The notes beneath the pieces were generated by a model. The model searched no databases, had not been told where the DNA came from, and saw nothing but the letters and a program-made list of their open reading frames with translations. From Chloroflexota bacterium (GTDB lineage Bacteria; Chloroflexota; Anaerolineae; Anaerolineales; UBA11579): a stretch of 8,756 nt of DNA. The translations under genes were made by a program, and so were the position numbers. Shown one piece after another: positions 6,776-8,756 of the stretch. How positions within the stretch are numbered: the stretch's first letter is position 1; the number at the start of each line of letters is the position of its first letter. The stretch spans positions 7,969 through 16,724 of the forward strand of contig DNGN01000072.1 in NCBI GenBank assembly GCA_003486225.1, in the 5' to 3' direction.

Positions 6776-7573
6776 ATGCAAAATAAGCTGGCAGATGCGA
6801 AATGTTTCTTGTTCGATATGGATGGGACAGTCTATTTAGGTGATCATTTGCTTCCTGGGGCTAAAGAGATCATCGCCTATTTAGAGCATTCGGGGATTAG
6901 GTATTATTTCCTGACCAATAATTCATCCCGTTCCCGCTTGGACTACGTAAAAAAGCTGGCGGACTTTGGTTTGCATGTTCCGCTGGAGAAGATCTTTTCC
7001 TCCGGGGAAGCCACGGCAGCTTACCTGCAGAAACAGCAGCCCGGTGCAAGGGTCTATCTGGTCGGCACCCCTTCACTGGAGGGAGAGTTCACCGAATTTG
7101 GGATTAACCTTGTGGAAACCGAGCCGGATGTGGTGGTGCTAGGATTTGATACCACGCTCACTTACGAGAAAATCTGGAATTTATGCAGCTTTGTGCGCGA
7201 GGGGCTGCCATATATTGCCACACACCCTGATATTAATTGCCCTACCCTGGATGGAGTTATGCCGGACATTGGGTCTATCATGGCGTTGGTATTGGCATCC
7301 ACCGGGCGAGAGCCTGATGTGATTGTGGGTAAACCCCACCAACCCATGGTGGAGGTGATCCTTGCAAAGACCGGTTTATCTGCCGCGGAAATAGTGATGG
7401 TGGGGGACCGCCTGTATACCGATATTGCGCTGGGGCAATCCGGCCTGACGACTGTGCTGGTGCTGAGCGGGGAAACAAAACGGCAGGCGCTTGATGGCGC
7501 AAAATACCAGCCCGATTTTATTGCTCGAGACCTGGAGGATCTGCTCTCTCAAGTCCTGGATCAACGAGCATAA
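6776..7573 (+). CDS. HAD-superfamily (class IIA, NagD-like) phosphatase
   Basis: This 265-residue cytoplasmic Mg2+-dependent phosphatase is of the NagD / p-nitrophenylphosphatase / phosphoglycolate-phosphatase type. Motif I is D14-M-D16-G-T, with D14 the expected nucleophile and D16 the acid/base. Motif II is T47 in F-L-T-N-N-S-S. Motif III is K186 in V-G-K-P. Motif IV is G-D211-R-L-Y-T-D216-I, which binds magnesium. The C2-type cap lies between motifs II and III (about residues 75-180), with the A-T-H-P-D segment at 148-152 usual for class IIA. Length and motif spacing are those of a complete protein. The natural substrate cannot be read from sequence; sugar phosphates, nucleotides, pyridoxal phosphate and phosphoglycolate are all used by relatives. 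Its last 56 bases overlap the 3' end of the minus-strand diguanylate cyclase gene. It is divergent from the Mo enzyme gene, and no co-transcribed neighbour is seen. Confidence 0.9.
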   Translation: MQNKLADAKCFLFDMDGTVYLGDHLLPGAKEIIAYLEHSGIRYYFLTNNSSRSRLDYVKKLADFGLHVPLEKIFSSGEATAAYLQKQQPGARVYLVGTPSLEGEFTEFGINLVETEPDVVVLGFDTTLTYEKIWNLCSFVREGLPYIATHPDINCPTLDGVMPDIGSIMALVLASTGREPDVIVGKPHQPMVEVILAKTGLSAAEIVMVGDRLYTDIALGQSGLTTVLVLSGETKRQALDGAKYQPDFIARDLEDLLSQVLDQRA

Positions 7574-8756
7574 AAAAATCAACGGGGCTTTTCAGGATTT
7601 TCTTGTTGAGGTTTTTGACCGAATACATATACTGGTCGGCGGTATCAATGTATTCCTGACAGGTTTTTAGCCCTTGTGAACTCACCGTATAACCGACGCT
7701 GCAGGAGATCTGGATTTGGTGGTTACAAATCGAGATTGGTCGGCTGATATGGGTTTGAATTTTCCCAACGAAAAGTTCAGCAACGGTTATGTCCCCTATC
7801 CCTTCTACCAGCATCAGAAATTCATCACCACCAAAACGGGAGACAGTATCCTCGGTTCGGATAATGCTGCTCAGGCGTTTGGCAACGATTTCAAGGACCC
7901 GATCACCTTCCGTGTGACCGAATGTATCGTTAACCTGTTTGAAATTATCCAGATCCAAATAAAAAACCGCAAATTCAGCCTGTTTTTTACGCTTCTTTTT
8001 CTTGATTGCCTGCTCCAGCCGGTCGGAGAACAAGACCCGGTTGGGTAAATGAGTCAGGGTGTCGTGTAAGGCTTTGTGCCTGAATTCATCTTCCAACAGC
8101 TTTCGCTGCTTGAGTTCTTCCTGGGTCTGGTAGTAGAGGGTTGCGTTCTCGAGTGCGATAGATGCCTGTAGGGCGATGGTTTCGCACAGGGCAATTTCCT
8201 GAGGGGTAAAGACACGTTTGCATCTGGAATCCCAAATCATGATGATTGCATTTATTTTGCCACTGGCCTGCAGGGGTATCTCCAGTACAGAGTGCCCCCC
8301 AAAATTACGCAAATGTTGGAGGCGATGCGCATCAAGGTCTGGATCCTCGATATCGTAATAACGCAGTTTATGGGGAATGAATGGTTTGCTGCCGTTTCCA
8401 CTTTCTGGGTGATAGTTGTAGGTGATGCCCAGGTCTGATCGCCGCTCTGCTTCTGAGGCAAATTGACTGAAAGCTTCAGCCAGGATGCAGTAAGTTTGTG
8501 TCCCTGGGTCGTAGTTGGAAATATAGACACTGGTGGCATTCAGCAGACTGCAGACCTGTTCGGAAATTTTTGTCAGGATGGTATCCAGGTTTAGAGATGA
8601 GGTGATAATGATGGCTGAATCGTGCAAGGCTTTTTGTTGGGTATAACTCTGCTCGATCTGCTGAAACAGGTTTGCATTCTCAAAGGCGATTGCCGCGGTA
8701 CTGGCAAGCAGTTTTGCCATCATCAGGTCGTTTTCATCATATATGATTTCTTCCTG
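7518..8756 (-). CDS. GAF-GGDEF sensor diguanylate cyclase, 5'-truncated by window edge
   Basis: The frame is open to the last base of the window, so the gene begins beyond it; 412 residues are visible. Numbering from the window edge, residues 1-35 look like the end of a first GAF domain (A-S-T-A-A-I-A-F-E-N-A). Residues about 41-205 form a complete GAF domain with the closing A-L-E-N-A-T-L-Y helix, then a short coiled linker. The GGDEF domain (about 222-388) makes c-di-GMP from two GTP. Its metal-binding D268 is in D-L-D-N-F-K, and the active site R-F-G-G-D-E-F lies at 307-313. An inhibitory I-site RxxD (R300-T-E-D303) is placed at the usual distance, so it is predicted active and product-inhibited. 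A basic run K-K-K-K-R-K-K at 252-258 sits between the first helix and first strand. The last 18 residues are coded opposite the phosphatase gene. Base composition is lower in G+C than in the kinase gene. The GAF ligand is unknown, and any further N-terminal domains are out of view. Confidence 0.9.
   Translation of the reverse strand, partial: QEEIIYDENDLMMAKLLASTAAIAFENANLFQQIEQSYTQQKALHDSAIIITSSLNLDTILTKISEQVCSLLNATSVYISNYDPGTQTYCILAEAFSQFASEAERRSDLGITYNYHPESGNGSKPFIPHKLRYYDIEDPDLDAHRLQHLRNFGGHSVLEIPLQASGKINAIIMIWDSRCKRVFTPQEIALCETIALQASIALENATLYYQTQEELKQRKLLEDEFRHKALHDTLTHLPNRVLFSDRLEQAIKKKKRKKQAEFAVFYLDLDNFKQVNDTFGHTEGDRVLEIVAKRLSSIIRTEDTVSRFGGDEFLMLVEGIGDITVAELFVGKIQTHISRPISICNHQIQISCSVGYTVSSQGLKTCQEYIDTADQYMYSVKNLNKKILKSPVDFFMLVDPGLERADPPGLEQ

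Noticed and set aside
7579..7609. Possible bidirectional terminator TCAAC...GTTGA followed by GGTTTTT
   Set aside because: Only five pairs close a 21-base loop with no internal stem, and it lies inside the cyclase coding region.

Overview
The window looks like ordinary chromosome from an anaerobic or facultatively anaerobic bacterium. The combination of an electron transfer flavoprotein (ETF) paired with a membrane Fe-S oxidoreductase, a ROK sugar kinase, a single-chain molybdenum hydroxylase and a GAF-GGDEF protein suggests Chloroflexota, perhaps Anaerolineae. That is an inference from gene content and protein flavour, not a proven assignment. No rRNA, tRNA, CRISPR array, insertion sequence or phage gene is visible.

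Layout. (1) 1-2707, plus strand: the 3' part of etfA (cut by the window edge), then 19 bases later an etfD-type ETF:menaquinone oxidoreductase with a haem-b-type membrane domain, two [4Fe-4S] motifs and CCG domains. Together they should carry electrons from acyl-CoA dehydrogenases, through ETF, into the menaquinone pool. The unit is followed by a strong RNA hairpin at 2782-2823. (2) 2967-3944, plus strand: a ROK-family sugar kinase, probably glucokinase, with its own RBS and a -10-like box. (3) 3978-6632, minus strand, convergent with the kinase: an 884-residue molybdenum hydroxylase that joins the [2Fe-2S] subunit and the molybdopterin subunit of the isoquinoline 1-oxidoreductase type (IorA-IorB) in one chain. 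(4) 6776-7573, plus strand, divergent from the Mo enzyme: a NagD-like HAD phosphatase. (5) 7518-8756, minus strand, running off the window: a sensor diguanylate cyclase with a GAF tail, a full GAF domain and an intact GGDEF domain. Its 3' end overlaps the phosphatase gene by 56 bp tail to tail.

Only the etfA-etfD pair looks like a functional operon. The other genes seem to be independent units with alternating orientation. I did not find a clearly new biological system. The points most worth a second look are the fused and apparently permuted Mo hydroxylase, the loss of cysteines from the first CCG domain of EtfD, and the strand-specific hairpin after etfD.
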